A stretch of DNA of 64,000 bases. It comes from Mycolicibacter kumamotonensis (GTDB taxonomy: Bacteria > Actinomycetota > Actinomycetes > Mycobacteriales > Mycobacteriaceae). How positions within the stretch are numbered: position 1 is the first letter of the stretch; the number at the start of each line of letters is the position of its first letter. The notes beneath the pieces were generated by a model. The model saw only the letters and a program-made list of their open reading frames with translations, ran no database searches and was not told where the DNA came from. The translations under genes and the position numbers were made by a program. Below are positions 54,499-63,859 of the stretch, in pieces. The DNA lies in NCBI RefSeq assembly GCF_002086285.1, contig NZ_MVHU01000009.1, forward strand, positions 62,001 to 126,000, in the 5' to 3' direction.

Positions 54499-55004
54499 AA
54501 CGTTCGACGGCCGTGCTGGTGACGGTGCTGGTGGTGGCAACGGCGGCACTTGCCGGGTTCGGCACCTGGTGGTTCACCCGCGGCGGCGAGCCGACGCCGC
54601 CGCAGGTCAGCGCCTACTCCAACGGGCGCCTCACCCATGTCGGGCCCTACATGTACTGCGACGTGCTCAACCTCGACGAGTGCGTGCTGAGCGAGGCGCA
54701 AGGCACGCTGACCGTCGACGAGCGCCATCCGGTCCAGCTGTCGGTGGATACCGTCATCGGCCGGGCGCCGTGGCGGCTCTTACGGCTCTACGATGATCCG
54801 GCCGACGCCACCCGCACCATGCACGCGCCTGGCAGCACCCTGGCGGTCACCATCCCCACCATCGACCCGCAACGCGGTCCGCTGCGCGGCGTGGTGGTGC
54901 AATTGCTCACCCTCGTCGTCGACCAGGACACCGGCGAGCAGTTCGCGGTACCGCACGCCGAATGGGCGGTGGGCCTGCAGTGGGGCGGTCACGAGTCGGA
55001 TTGA
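54495..55004 (+). CDS. DUF2771 single-pass membrane protein (Rv0875c-like)
   Basis: 169 residues: one N-terminal helix (STAVLVTVLVVATAALAGFG) then an extracytoplasmic domain with YMYCDVLNLDECVLSE, a likely disulphide pair, and PAEWAVGLQWG-type ending. This is the DUF2771 layout. It is translationally coupled to the MFS gene and probably works with it. The 3' end overlaps the convergent GST-like gene by 16 bases. Confidence 0.82.
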   Translation: MKRSTAVLVTVLVVATAALAGFGTWWFTRGGEPTPPQVSAYSNGRLTHVGPYMYCDVLNLDECVLSEAQGTLTVDERHPVQLSVDTVIGRAPWRLLRLYDDPADATRTMHAPGSTLAVTIPTIDPQRGPLRGVVVQLLTLVVDQDTGEQFAVPHAEWAVGLQWGGHESD

Positions 55005-56005
55005 GCCCCGTGCCCGGCCGTCACCCGCTCGGACTCGGGCACCGGACCCGGAGCAGTACCGTCCCCGAATGGCCTGCCGCCCAGTGCTTCTCGCCCATGG
55101 GGTGAAAGCCAATTCGCCAGGTCCGGGCCGTCGGGAACGATCCCGGAGGGATTGATGTCGGCGTGCACGATGTAGTAGTGCTGCTTGATCTGGACGAAGT
55201 CGGTGGTGTCGCCGAACCCGGGGGTCTGGAACAGGTCGCGGGCATAAGCCCACAGCACCGGCAGCTCGGACAGCTTCTGCCGGTTGCATTTGAAGTGCCC
55301 GTGATAGACCGGATCGAACCGGGCCAGGGTGGTGAACAACCGCACGTCGGCCTCGGTGATGGTGTCCCCCACCAGGTAGCGCTGATCCGCCAGGCGTTCA
55401 CTGACCCAGTCCAGCGCGGTGAACAACCGGTCGTAGGCGGCGCTGTAAGCGTCCTGGCTGCCGGCGAAGCCGCATCGGTAGACGCCATTGTTGATCTCGG
55501 TGTAGATCCGCTTGGCCACCTCGTCGATCTCGGCGCGTAACGGTTCGGGATACAACTGCGGGGCGCCGTCGCGGTGATAGGCCGTCCACTCGGTGGAGAA
55601 ATCCAGGGTGATCTGGGCGAAGTCGTTGGTGACCACCGCTCCGGTGGGCACGTCGACGATCGCCGGGACGGTGATTCCCTTCGGATAGTCGGGGAAACGC
55701 TTGAAGTAGGCGTCCTGCAACCGCGGGATCTTCAATACCGGGTCCACACCGCCGGGGTCCAGGTCGAAGGTCCAGCTGCGCTGATCGTGCGTGGGTCCGC
55801 AAAACCCAATGGAGATAACATCTTCCAGCCCGAGCAACCGGCGCACGATGATGGTGCGGTTGGCCCACGGGCAGGCCCGCGCCACGATCAGCCGGTAGCG
55901 GCCGGGCTCGACGGGGTAGCCGTCGCGGCCGTCGGCGGTGATCCGGGTGGTGATGTGGTCGGTGTCGCGCTTGAAGTCACCACCGGCAGCAACGTAGGAG
56001 GCCAT
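54989..56005 (-). CDS. GST-family thiol:quinone reductase, CPWA type (YqjG/ECM4-like)
   Basis: 338 residues from the ATG at 56005. The thioredoxin-like N-domain has the redox motif RLIVARACPWANRTIIVRRL, with the catalytic Cys in Cys-Pro-Trp-Ala, and AIVDVPTGAVVTNDFAQITL. The C-terminal helical domain contains EIDEVAKRIYTEINNGVYRCG and YLVGDTITEADVRLFTTL. This is the glutathionyl-hydroquinone reductase (ECM4/YqjG) family. Mycobacteria use mycothiol instead of glutathione, so the physiological thiol should be mycothiol; that is inference. Confidence 0.87.
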   Translation of the reverse strand: MASYVAAGGDFKRDTDHITTRITADGRDGYPVEPGRYRLIVARACPWANRTIIVRRLLGLEDVISIGFCGPTHDQRSWTFDLDPGGVDPVLKIPRLQDAYFKRFPDYPKGITVPAIVDVPTGAVVTNDFAQITLDFSTEWTAYHRDGAPQLYPEPLRAEIDEVAKRIYTEINNGVYRCGFAGSQDAYSAAYDRLFTALDWVSERLADQRYLVGDTITEADVRLFTTLARFDPVYHGHFKCNRQKLSELPVLWAYARDLFQTPGFGDTTDFVQIKQHYYIVHADINPSGIVPDGPDLANWLSPHGREALGGRPFGDGTAPGPVPESERVTAGHGAQSDS

Positions 56006-56046
56006 GGTTACCAGCGTGCCAGCCCCGCGCCGCCTACGCTCGAGGA

Positions 56047-56529
56047 ATGCAAGGCTCGGCAACCGTCCAGATGGACGCCCCGGCAGGCACGGTGTGGTCG
56101 CTGATCACCGATGTGACGCAGATCGGCCGGTTCAGCCCCGAGACCTTCGAAGCGGAATGGCTTGATGACGCGACAGAACCGGTCGTCGGCGTCCGGTTTC
56201 GGGGGCACGTCAAACGGAACGAGAAGGGCCCGATCTACTGGACGACATGCACCGTCACCGAGTGCGAGCCCTCCGCGGTGTTCGCGTTCGCGGTACGCTC
56301 CCGCCCATTTGGTTTGCTGATCATGCCGCGCAATACCGTCCAACTCACGTGGCGTTACACACTGGCGCCGGGTACGGGCGGTGGCACTACCGTCACCGAG
56401 TCGTTCCAGCTTGAAGACATCCCGGCCATGCGGTTGTACTGGCGGCTCCTCGGCTGGCTGCGCGGACCCCGGATGCGGCGCGACATGGTTCGGACCCTGA
56501 CCGCGATCAAAGCCGTTGTCGAGAGCTGA
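56047..56529 (+). CDS. SRPBCC-family protein
   Basis: 160 residues: MQGSATVQMDAPAGTVWSLI, FEAEWLDDATEPVVGVRFRG, TVTECEPSAVFAFAV, TVTESFQLEDIPAM. The last helix holds many Arg (LRGPRMRRDMVRTL). Ligand unknown. It is divergent from the GST-like gene and convergent with fadE10, nine bases apart. Confidence 0.8.
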   Translation: MQGSATVQMDAPAGTVWSLITDVTQIGRFSPETFEAEWLDDATEPVVGVRFRGHVKRNEKGPIYWTTCTVTECEPSAVFAFAVRSRPFGLLIMPRNTVQLTWRYTLAPGTGGGTTVTESFQLEDIPAMRLYWRLLGWLRGPRMRRDMVRTLTAIKAVVES

Positions 56530-56537
56530 GCTCGGGG

Positions 56538-58478
56538 TCACTGTGCAGTAGAGGCTGCCCCGAAGCGCCGGGCCAGATCGGTTTCGCTCGACGCGCCCGG
56601 CGCCCAGTCGGTGATCCACGGTCCGGTGCCTTCCGACGGATCGAGCACACCGTCCTCGAGCCAGGTGTAGCGGTCCTCCAGGACCGCGTGGGCCAGCCGG
56701 ACATCGCTGCGGTCGGTGTTCGTCCACAACGCGGCGAACAGGGCCTCGACCCGCAGGCGTGACTGCTGACAGAACGCGTCGGCCAGCTGGTATGCCTGCT
56801 CCCCTTCGCCGGCGTCGGCCACCCGCTGGGCCTCCGCGCGCACGCAGGCGGCCGCCATGGCGAACAGCTCCGCGCCGATATCGACGACGCGGCCCAAAAA
56901 TCCCTGCTTCTTCTCCAAGCCGGCCTGCCACCGGGCCATGCCGTAGAACGTGTTGCGCGCGAGCTTGCGGGAGTGGCGTTCCACGAATCGCAGATGCGGC
57001 GCCAGCCGGCCGAACTCGCGGTACCCGGCGGGGCGTTGGCCTTCGCCGAAAACCAGCTGCGGCAACCACTTTGAGTAGAATCCGCTGGCCCCGACCGCTG
57101 CTTTGGCCTTGTGCCGCAGATCGGCCTTGGGGTCGGCGAGGTCCCCGGCGGCGCTCAGGTGTGGGTCGACGGCCTCACGTGCGATCAGCAGCCGCATGAT
57201 CTCGCTGGATCCCTCGAAGATGCGGTTGATCCGCAGGTCTCGCACCAGTTGTTCCACCGGAACCGCACGCTCCCCGCGGGCGCCCAGCGACTCCGCCGTC
57301 TCATAACCGCGGCCCCCGCGGATCTGCAGCAACTCGTCGGCCACGACGCAGGCCACCTCGCTGGACCATAATTTGGCCAGCGCCGCCTCGATCCGGATGT
57401 CGTTGCGGCCTTCGTCGGCCATCTGACCGGACAGCTCCAGCACCGCCTCCATCGCGTAGCCGGTCGCGGCGATCAACGCGATCTTCTTGGCCACGGCCTC
57501 GTGCTCGCCGACCGGCTTACCCCACTGGACCCGCTCGCGCGACCACTGCCGGGCGATCTTCAGCGACCATTTCGCCGCCCCCGTCGTCATCGCCGGAATG
57601 GCCAGGCGTCCGGCGTTGAGCGTCGTCAGCGCGATCTTCAGGCCGTCGCCCTCGCGTCCGACCAGGTTGGCGGCAGGCACCCGAACCCGGTGCAGCCGGG
57701 TCACGCCGTTCTCGATACCGCGCAGCCCCATGAACTTGTTGCGGCGTTCGACGGTGATGCCGGGCGTGTCGGCGTCCACGACAAACGCGCTGATGCCTCC
57801 TCGATGACCGTCGACCTTGGGCACCCGGGCCATCACCACGAGCAGCTCAGCGACCACGCCGTTGGTGGTCCACAGTTTCACCCCGTCCAACTCGTAGGCG
57901 GCCCCGTCCTCGATCGGTGTCGCGGTCGAGGCCAGCCGGGCAGGATCGGAGCCCACGTCCGGTTCGGTCAGCAGGAACGCCGAGATCGCCCCGGCCGCGC
58001 AGCGCGGCAGGAACCTCTTCTTCTGTTCCTCGGTGCCGGCCAGTTTGAGCGGTTCGGGCACCCCGATCGACTGATGCGCGCTCAGCAGCGCCCCCAGGCT
58101 CGGATGCACACTCGACACCATCACCAGCGCCCGGTTGTAGGCGATCTGCGACATACCCAGGCCGCCGTACTCCGGGGGTATCTTCAGGCCGAAACAGCCC
58201 AGTTCGGCCAGACCTTTGACGTAGTCGTCGGGGATCTGCGCGTCCCCCTCGATGACCGTGCCGTCGACGGTTTCCAGGAACTGCCGCAGCCTGCCCAGGA
58301 ACTCCTCGGTGCGTGCGGCCTCGGCATCCGGCGGCCTCGGAAACGGGTGAATCAGTTCCAGTGAGAAACGCCCCAAAAACAGCCCTTTGGCGAAGGACGG
58401 TTTGTCCCAACCGCTTTCGCGGGATTCCTCCGCGACAGCCCTGGCCTGCTCCTCGGTGACCCCTACCTGTTGTGCCAT
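56538..58478 (-). CDS. fadE10: acyl-CoA dehydrogenase FadE10
   Basis: 646 residues from the ATG at 58478 (MAQQVGVTEEQARAVAEE), close to Rv0873 (650). Longer than the usual 380 residues because a helical C-terminal extension follows the dehydrogenase core, as in ACAD9/VLCAD-type enzymes. Core motifs: SAFLLTEPDVGSDPARLA, KLWTTNGVVAELLVV, IENGVTRLHRVRVP, and the base in RINRIFEGSSEIMRLLIA (Glu in Phe-Glu-Gly). It would introduce a double bond into long acyl-CoAs. Its gene stands alone between convergent and same-strand neighbours. Confidence 0.93.
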   Translation of the reverse strand: MAQQVGVTEEQARAVAEESRESGWDKPSFAKGLFLGRFSLELIHPFPRPPDAEAARTEEFLGRLRQFLETVDGTVIEGDAQIPDDYVKGLAELGCFGLKIPPEYGGLGMSQIAYNRALVMVSSVHPSLGALLSAHQSIGVPEPLKLAGTEEQKKRFLPRCAAGAISAFLLTEPDVGSDPARLASTATPIEDGAAYELDGVKLWTTNGVVAELLVVMARVPKVDGHRGGISAFVVDADTPGITVERRNKFMGLRGIENGVTRLHRVRVPAANLVGREGDGLKIALTTLNAGRLAIPAMTTGAAKWSLKIARQWSRERVQWGKPVGEHEAVAKKIALIAATGYAMEAVLELSGQMADEGRNDIRIEAALAKLWSSEVACVVADELLQIRGGRGYETAESLGARGERAVPVEQLVRDLRINRIFEGSSEIMRLLIAREAVDPHLSAAGDLADPKADLRHKAKAAVGASGFYSKWLPQLVFGEGQRPAGYREFGRLAPHLRFVERHSRKLARNTFYGMARWQAGLEKKQGFLGRVVDIGAELFAMAAACVRAEAQRVADAGEGEQAYQLADAFCQQSRLRVEALFAALWTNTDRSDVRLAHAVLEDRYTWLEDGVLDPSEGTGPWITDWAPGASSETDLARRFGAASTAQ

Positions 58479-58570
58479 CGGGCACCTCCCGGTTCGACGG
58501 CGCTCCTCGAGCGACTGTCTACCGGTGTTCCCCAATCAGGCCGGCCACTACACCTTGGGCGCGGACCTTT

Positions 58571-58981
58571 CTAGGCGTCGAGCTCGCGGGCCACGGCCTT
58601 GACCACCTCGGACACCCGGCGGGCGGTCTTGCGGTCCGGGTAGCGCCCCTTGCGCAGCTCCGGCTGCACCGTGCCTTCGAGCAGGGTGATCATGTCCTCG
58701 ACCATGCCATGCAGCTCATCGGGGGTGTGCCGGTGCTCGGCGGGAGCCGCCTCGCGACGCGTGCGCGACAAGCTCGGCGGCGGGTCGATCAGCTTGAGCG
58801 TCAGCGCCTGCGGCCCGCGGCGGCCCGCGGCGACGCCGAACTCCACCCGCTGGCCCGCCTTGAGACCCTCCACGCCGTCCGGCAGGGCCGAGGCGCGGAC
58901 GTAAACGTCCTCACCTTCCTCCTGGGACAAGAAGCCGAAGCCCTTCGCGGCGTCGTACCACTTCACCTTGCCGGTCGGCAC
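58571..58981 (-). CDS. cspB: cold-shock-domain protein CspB
   Basis: 136 residues from a GTG at 58981, chosen because family members start PTGKVKWYD; an in-frame GTG at 58990 is the alternative. Residues 1-66 are a cold-shock domain with RNP1 KGFGFLSQ and RNP2-like DVYVRASAL. The C-terminal 70 residues ([38 protein letters not shown]) are specific to actinobacterial long Csp proteins. It binds single-stranded nucleic acid. The 213 bases up to moaA2 carry both promoters but no other recognisable element. Confidence 0.92.
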   Translation of the reverse strand: MPTGKVKWYDAAKGFGFLSQEEGEDVYVRASALPDGVEGLKAGQRVEFGVAAGRRGPQALTLKLIDPPPSLSRTRREAAPAEHRHTPDELHGMVEDMITLLEGTVQPELRKGRYPDRKTARRVSEVVKAVARELDA

Positions 58982-59194
58982 TGGTCTCACCTGCTGTCTT
59001 GCTGATCACTATCTGGGGGACACAAATGAAGCGTCCCGCCTGCGCAGGACGCGTCAGAAGCTGATCCTACTCGGACGGCGGCCCACAGAGCACCCCGGTT
59101 TCCTCGGTAAGCTGGTGGAGCCGCTGGAGAAGACATGCGCCGGACATTGAACATGATCCGGTCGCTCTCCGGCCAACCGGAAACGGATACGCAT

Positions 59195-60328
59195 ATGACG
59201 TTGAGGCAACGGGATCTGCAGACGCCACCGCAGGTGGACGCCGCCGGCGCGGACGACACACACTCCGCCCGGCAGGCCTTCGACAAAGCCGTGCAACGGG
59301 CCATCTCCCAACAGATGCCCACCTCCGGGCCGTTGGTCGACACGTTCGGCCGGGTGCACACCGATCTGCGGATATCCCTGACCGACCGATGCAACCTGCG
59401 CTGTACCTACTGCATGCCGGCCGAGGGCTTGGACTGGATTCCCAGCCAGCACCTGCTGCAAGACGACGAGCTGGTCCGGCTGATGCGTATCGGCGTCACC
59501 CGGCTGGGCATCACCGACATCCGGTTTACCGGCGGTGAGCCACTGCTGGCCCGCCATCTCGAAAACGTGGTGGCCGCCGCGGCGAGCCTGCGGCCGCGTC
59601 CCGAGATCGCGCTGACCACCAACGGCCTGGGGCTGTCACGACGCGCCGGCGCCCTGGTGGCAGCCGGGCTGGACCGGATCAACGTGTCGCTGGACACCGT
59701 CGACCGCGCCCACTTCGCCGAGATCACCCGGCGCGACCGGCTGCCCGACGTACTCGACGGCCTCGATGCGGCCGCCCGGGCCGGCATGGCACCGATCAAG
59801 GTCAACGCCGTGGCCGCCCCCAAGGTCACCGGCGAGGACATCCTCAACCTGCTGCGCTTCTGCCTGCAGCACGGCTACCAGCTGCGGGTCATCGAGATGA
59901 TGCCGCTGGACGCCGACCACACCTGGAACCGCGACGCCGGGCTCAGCGTCGAGCAACTGTTGGAAACCGTGCAGGCCCACTTCTCGCTGCGGCCCGATCC
60001 GAAGCCGCGCGGTTCCGCGCCGGCCGAGGTGTGGCTGGTGGATGAGGGCCCGGACCATCCGGCCGGCACCTTCGGGATCATCGCGTCGGTGTCGCGGCCG
60101 TTTTGCGGGGACTGCGACCGGACCCGGCTCACCGCCGACGGCCAGATCCGCAACTGCCTGTTCGCCACCGAGGAGTCCGATCTGCGGGCCCTATTGCGAA
60201 ACGGCTCCGACGACGACGCCATCGAGCAGGCATGGCGTGCCGCGATGTGGTCGAAGAAAGCCGGCCACGGCATCAACGATCCGGACTTCATCCAGCCGGA
60301 TCGCCCGATGAGTGCGATAGGTGGTTAA
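59195..60328 (+). CDS. moaA2: GTP 3',8-cyclase MoaA2
   Basis: 377 residues from the ATG at 59195; an ATG at 59135 with a good GGAG site would add 20 residues. Radical-SAM cluster motif TDRCNLRCTYCMPAEG, SAM-binding FTGGEPLLA, second [4Fe-4S] site PFCGDCDRTRLTADGQIRNC, and C-terminal Gly-Gly in MSAIGG, all needed for MoaA. It converts GTP to the cyclic pyranopterin precursor together with MoaC, encoded 3 kb away. Separated from moaD2 by four bases. Confidence 0.95.
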   Translation: MTLRQRDLQTPPQVDAAGADDTHSARQAFDKAVQRAISQQMPTSGPLVDTFGRVHTDLRISLTDRCNLRCTYCMPAEGLDWIPSQHLLQDDELVRLMRIGVTRLGITDIRFTGGEPLLARHLENVVAAAASLRPRPEIALTTNGLGLSRRAGALVAAGLDRINVSLDTVDRAHFAEITRRDRLPDVLDGLDAAARAGMAPIKVNAVAAPKVTGEDILNLLRFCLQHGYQLRVIEMMPLDADHTWNRDAGLSVEQLLETVQAHFSLRPDPKPRGSAPAEVWLVDEGPDHPAGTFGIIASVSRPFCGDCDRTRLTADGQIRNCLFATEESDLRALLRNGSDDDAIEQAWRAAMWSKKAGHGINDPDFIQPDRPMSAIGG

Positions 60329-60332
60329 CCCG

Positions 60333-60611
60333 ATGATGCAGCAGACCGACAGCACCACCGCGGTTGCGGTGAACGTCCGCTACTTTGCCGCGGCGCGAGC
60401 GGCCGCCGGCGTCGAAGCAGAGACCGTCCGCGTGCCCTCCGGGGCCGGTGTGGCCGAGCTCGCCGATACGTTGGCGCAGGGAAATGAACGGCTGGCGACG
60501 GTGCTGGGCCGCTGCTCTTATCTGCGTGATGGAGTCGCGGTGCGCGACCACTCCGCGGCGCTGCAACCCGGTGAGACGATCGACGTACTGCCGCCGTTCG
60601 CCGGCGGGTAG
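60333..60611 (+). CDS. moaD2: molybdopterin synthase small subunit MoaD2
   Basis: 92 residues from the ATG at 60333, the same length as mycobacterial MoaD2; a GTG at 60321 overlapping moaA2 is less likely. Ubiquitin-like fold: VAVNVRYFAAARAAAG, VAELADTLAQGNERLATVLG, and the essential C-terminal Gly-Gly in IDVLPPFAGG, which carries the thiocarboxylate. It works with MoaE2, encoded on the opposite strand beyond rpfA. Its stop codon merges with the first of three tandem repeats. Confidence 0.93.
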   Translation: MMQQTDSTTAVAVNVRYFAAARAAAGVEAETVRVPSGAGVAELADTLAQGNERLATVLGRCSYLRDGVAVRDHSAALQPGETIDVLPPFAGG

Positions 60612-60778
60612 CGAGCCTCGACGCAGGAGAGGCGAAGCTGGACCGCCGCATCAAACCCGGCGGGCAGCGAGCCTCGACGCAGGAGAGGCGAAGCTGGGCC
60701 GCCGCATCAAACCCGGCGGGTAGCGAGCCTCGACGCAGGAGAGGCGAAGCTGGACCGCCGCATCAAACCCGGCGGATA
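60611..60778. repeat. three 56-bp tandem repeats between moaD2 and rpfA
   Basis: Units start at 60611, 60667 and 60723 and are nearly identical (differences at two or three positions: GTAG/GCAG and GGAC/GGGC). The core AGGAGAGGCGAAGCTGG is shared with the 57-bp repeats in the MBL gene. Each unit ends CCCGGCGG, which matches the end of the moaD2 coding sequence, so the array may have grown from or recombined with it. It is a VNTR-like locus. Confidence 0.9.
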
Positions 60779-60780
60779 AA

Positions 60781-60796
60781 CATGATCTACGTCACA
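60781..60796 (+). promoter_or_regulatory. imperfect CRP-type site upstream of rpfA
   Basis: CATGA-N6-TCACA; the right half is a perfect CRP half-site and the left has three of five matches. It lies about 420 bases before the rpfA start, beyond the riboswitch. rpfA of M. tuberculosis is a known direct CRP target, which makes the site plausible. Confidence 0.5.
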
Positions 60797-60985
60797 TAAC
60801 GAATTGATCACGGACCGACAACGGCTTGGTAGAGCACGCTCTGACCTGCACAAACTCCGCCGCTTCCTGGTGTTTTAGGAAGAACCGGCAGTGAAAACAC
60901 CCGGGACCCCTAAGCGTGACGATGCCGTAAAGACCGGTTACGGTCTATCTCCGGGTGTATCGACACTCTTCCGGTCGATCCGCCT
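60797..60985 (+). promoter_or_regulatory. rpfA promoter/5' leader upstream of riboswitch
   Basis: No gene. It must hold the rpfA promoter. CTTCCT (60863-60868) and AGGAAG (60877-60882) form a 6-bp stem with an eight-base loop. A -35-like TTGATC occurs at 60804-60809 but no convincing -10 could be matched to it. The rest is unassigned. Confidence 0.4.
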
Positions 60986-62123
<1,138 letters not shown>

Positions 62124-62141
62124 CGCCAGAGACGCACGCGA

Positions 62142-62173
62142 AAAGAGGGGGCCGGATCGCCGGCCCCCTCTTT
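62142..62173. terminator. bidirectional terminator between rpfA and moaE2
   Basis: A 14-bp perfect stem (AAAGAGGGGGCCGG with its complement) and an ATCG tetraloop, with A- and T-runs at the ends on both strands. It lies between the convergent rpfA and moaE2 stops, as expected for an intrinsic terminator serving both directions. Confidence 0.93.
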
Positions 62174-62194
62174 CGTGTCTTCGGTGTCTCGGGC

Positions 62195-62632
62195 TTACGC
62201 CGAGCCGACCCATTCCTCGGTGTCGTCGGCGAAGAACTGGTGCTTCCAGACCGGCAGCCGCGCCTTGATGGTGTCGACCAGCAGCGCGCAGGCCTCGAAT
62301 GCCTCCCGGCGGTGATCGGCCGCCACCGCGGCCACCAGCGCGGCGTCGCCGATGTGCAGGACACCGACCCGGTGGCTGGCCGCCAGCGCCCGAATCCCGG
62401 CGCTGTGTTCGGCGATCTCGGCCAGCACCTCGGCCATGACCTGTTGCGCCGACGGGTGCGCGGAATACTCCAGCCGGGTGACCTCCCGGCCGTGGTCATG
62501 ATCGCGGATCATGCCGACAAAGCCGACGATCGCGCCCGCGGCCCGGTGGCCGACCAGGTCCTCGTGCTCGCTGAGCAGGATGGGCTCTTCGGTGACCGCC
62601 GCCCGCAGCACCAGCGCGCCGGTGTCGGTCAT
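62195..62632 (-). CDS. moaE2: molybdopterin synthase large subunit MoaE2
   Basis: 145 residues. MoaE pattern: [59 protein letters not shown] and [19 protein letters not shown] with the catalytic Lys. It transfers sulphur from MoaD2 to the pterin precursor. The start overlaps the mog stop by four bases (ATGA). Confidence 0.94.
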   Translation of the reverse strand: MTDTGALVLRAAVTEEPILLSEHEDLVGHRAAGAIVGFVGMIRDHDHGREVTRLEYSAHPSAQQVMAEVLAEIAEHSAGIRALAASHRVGVLHIGDAALVAAVAADHRREAFEACALLVDTIKARLPVWKHQFFADDTEEWVGSA

Positions 62633-63120
62633 CGGTCGTGGTCTCCGCCGGCTAGCTGATCCAAGGCGTGATCCAGTACGTCGGCGAGCACTCCGAGCCC
62701 GTCACGCACGCCTCCGGACGAGCCGGGCAGGTTGACGATCAGCGTCCGCCCGGCCACTCCGCACACACCGCGGGACAGCACCGACGTCGGCACCTTCGGC
62801 AGGCCCGATCTGCGGATGGCATCGGCCAGGCCGGGAATCTCGTAGTCCAGCACGGCCACCGTCTGCGCCGGGGTGTCGTCGGTCGGCGAGATCCCGGTCC
62901 CCCCGGAGGTGATGATCAGGTCCACGGGCGCCGCTATCGCGGCCCGCAACGCCGCACCGACGGCCTCCCCGTCGGGAACGACTTCCGGCTGCGCGGGCGC
63001 GAAACCACGCTGCGCCAGCCAGTCGGCGATGATCGGCCCGGTGCGGTCGGTGTACACCCCCGCCGACGCACGAGTGGAGGCGATGATCACGTGGGCGGTG
63101 CGGGCGCTCGCGGCGGTCAC
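62629..63120 (-). CDS. mog: molybdopterin adenylyl-transferase Mog (MogA/MoaB family)
   Basis: 163 residues from a GTG. MogA/MoaB fold: [40 protein letters not shown] (the Gly-rich pterin-binding loop with Asp), and [18 protein letters not shown]. It adenylylates molybdopterin before molybdate insertion. It is the middle gene of moaC2-mog-moaE2, with four-base overlaps at both ends. Confidence 0.93.
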   Translation of the reverse strand: MTAASARTAHVIIASTRASAGVYTDRTGPIIADWLAQRGFAPAQPEVVPDGEAVGAALRAAIAAPVDLIITSGGTGISPTDDTPAQTVAVLDYEIPGLADAIRRSGLPKVPTSVLSRGVCGVAGRTLIVNLPGSSGGVRDGLGVLADVLDHALDQLAGGDHDR

Positions 63121-63596
63121 CGGCGCTCCCAGGCCCCGGTGCGGCCGCCGTCTTTGCTCAGCACCCGGATGTCGTCGATGATCGCGGCACGGTCGACGGC
63201 CTTGATCATGTCGTAGAGGGTCAGGGCCGCCACGCTGACCGCCGTCAGCGCCTCCATCTCCACCCCGGTGCGGTCGGTGGTGCGCACCGAGGCGGTGATG
63301 TCGATCTGGGCTTCGCCGATCGCGAAGTCGACGTCGACTCCGGTGAGCGCCAGCTGGTGGCAGAGCGGGATCAGGTCGCTGGTGCGTTTGGCGGCCATGA
63401 TGCCCGCCACCCGCGCGGTGGCCAGGGCATCACCCTTGGGCAGCCCACCGGCCGAGATCAGCTGCACCACCCGCGCGGTGGTGCGCAGCACGCCCGCGGC
63501 GACGGCGGTGCGCTTGGTGGTCGCCTTCGCGCTGACGTCAACCATGTGGGCCGCACCGCGTTCATCGAGGTGTGACAGCGGGCCGGCACCGGTCAT
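63117..63596 (-). CDS. moaC2: cyclic pyranopterin monophosphate synthase MoaC2
   Basis: 159 residues. Signature residues: [58 protein letters not shown] and [19 protein letters not shown], covering the substrate Lys and the active-site Asp and His. It completes the reaction begun by MoaA2. It is the first gene of the leftward moaC2-mog-moaE2 operon; the small Rv0863-like gene lies 12 bases upstream on the same strand. Confidence 0.94.
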   Translation of the reverse strand: MTGAGPLSHLDERGAAHMVDVSAKATTKRTAVAAGVLRTTARVVQLISAGGLPKGDALATARVAGIMAAKRTSDLIPLCHQLALTGVDVDFAIGEAQIDITASVRTTDRTGVEMEALTAVSVAALTLYDMIKAVDRAAIIDDIRVLSKDGGRTGAWERR

Positions 63597-63608
63597 GACG
63601 GTCAGCGT

Positions 63609-63797
63609 CTACCGGTTGACGACGGTGACCGGATGCAGGTACGGCAGCTCTTCGGACGGCAGCGGGAACACCAGGTCCCCGAACGGTGACAACGCACCGG
63701 CCCGGTCGGTGCGCAGCTCGCTCACTGCCGGTTCGCCGTCGGTCTCCGGCCACCCGTTGTCGACGTACCGGTTCTTGTTGTCCTGATTAGCAGCCAC
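63609..63797 (-). CDS. small hypothetical protein (Rv0863-like)
   Basis: 62 residues from a GTG at 63797. It is soluble and has no membrane segment; recognisable features are an Asn/Asp-rich N-terminus ([20 protein letters not shown]) and a Pro-containing end ([17 protein letters not shown]). Position upstream of moaC2 corresponds to Rv0863, which is annotated as longer (about 93). It may be co-transcribed with moaC2. Function unknown. Confidence 0.65.
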   Translation of the reverse strand: MAANQDNKNRYVDNGWPETDGEPAVSELRTDRAGALSPFGDLVFPLPSEELPYLHPVTVVNR

Positions 63798-63859
63798 GGC
63801 ACCATTCTGACAGGTCGCGATCGGCGTCGCTCACCGGTTGGGCCTTACGCTGGTCGTCG

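Noticed and set aside
59000..59194. Molybdenum-cofactor riboswitch before moaA2
   Set aside because: No convincing conserved core or paired elements of the Moco motif could be found by eye.
60611..60778. CRISPR-like array
   Set aside because: The units follow each other without unique spacers and no cas gene is present.
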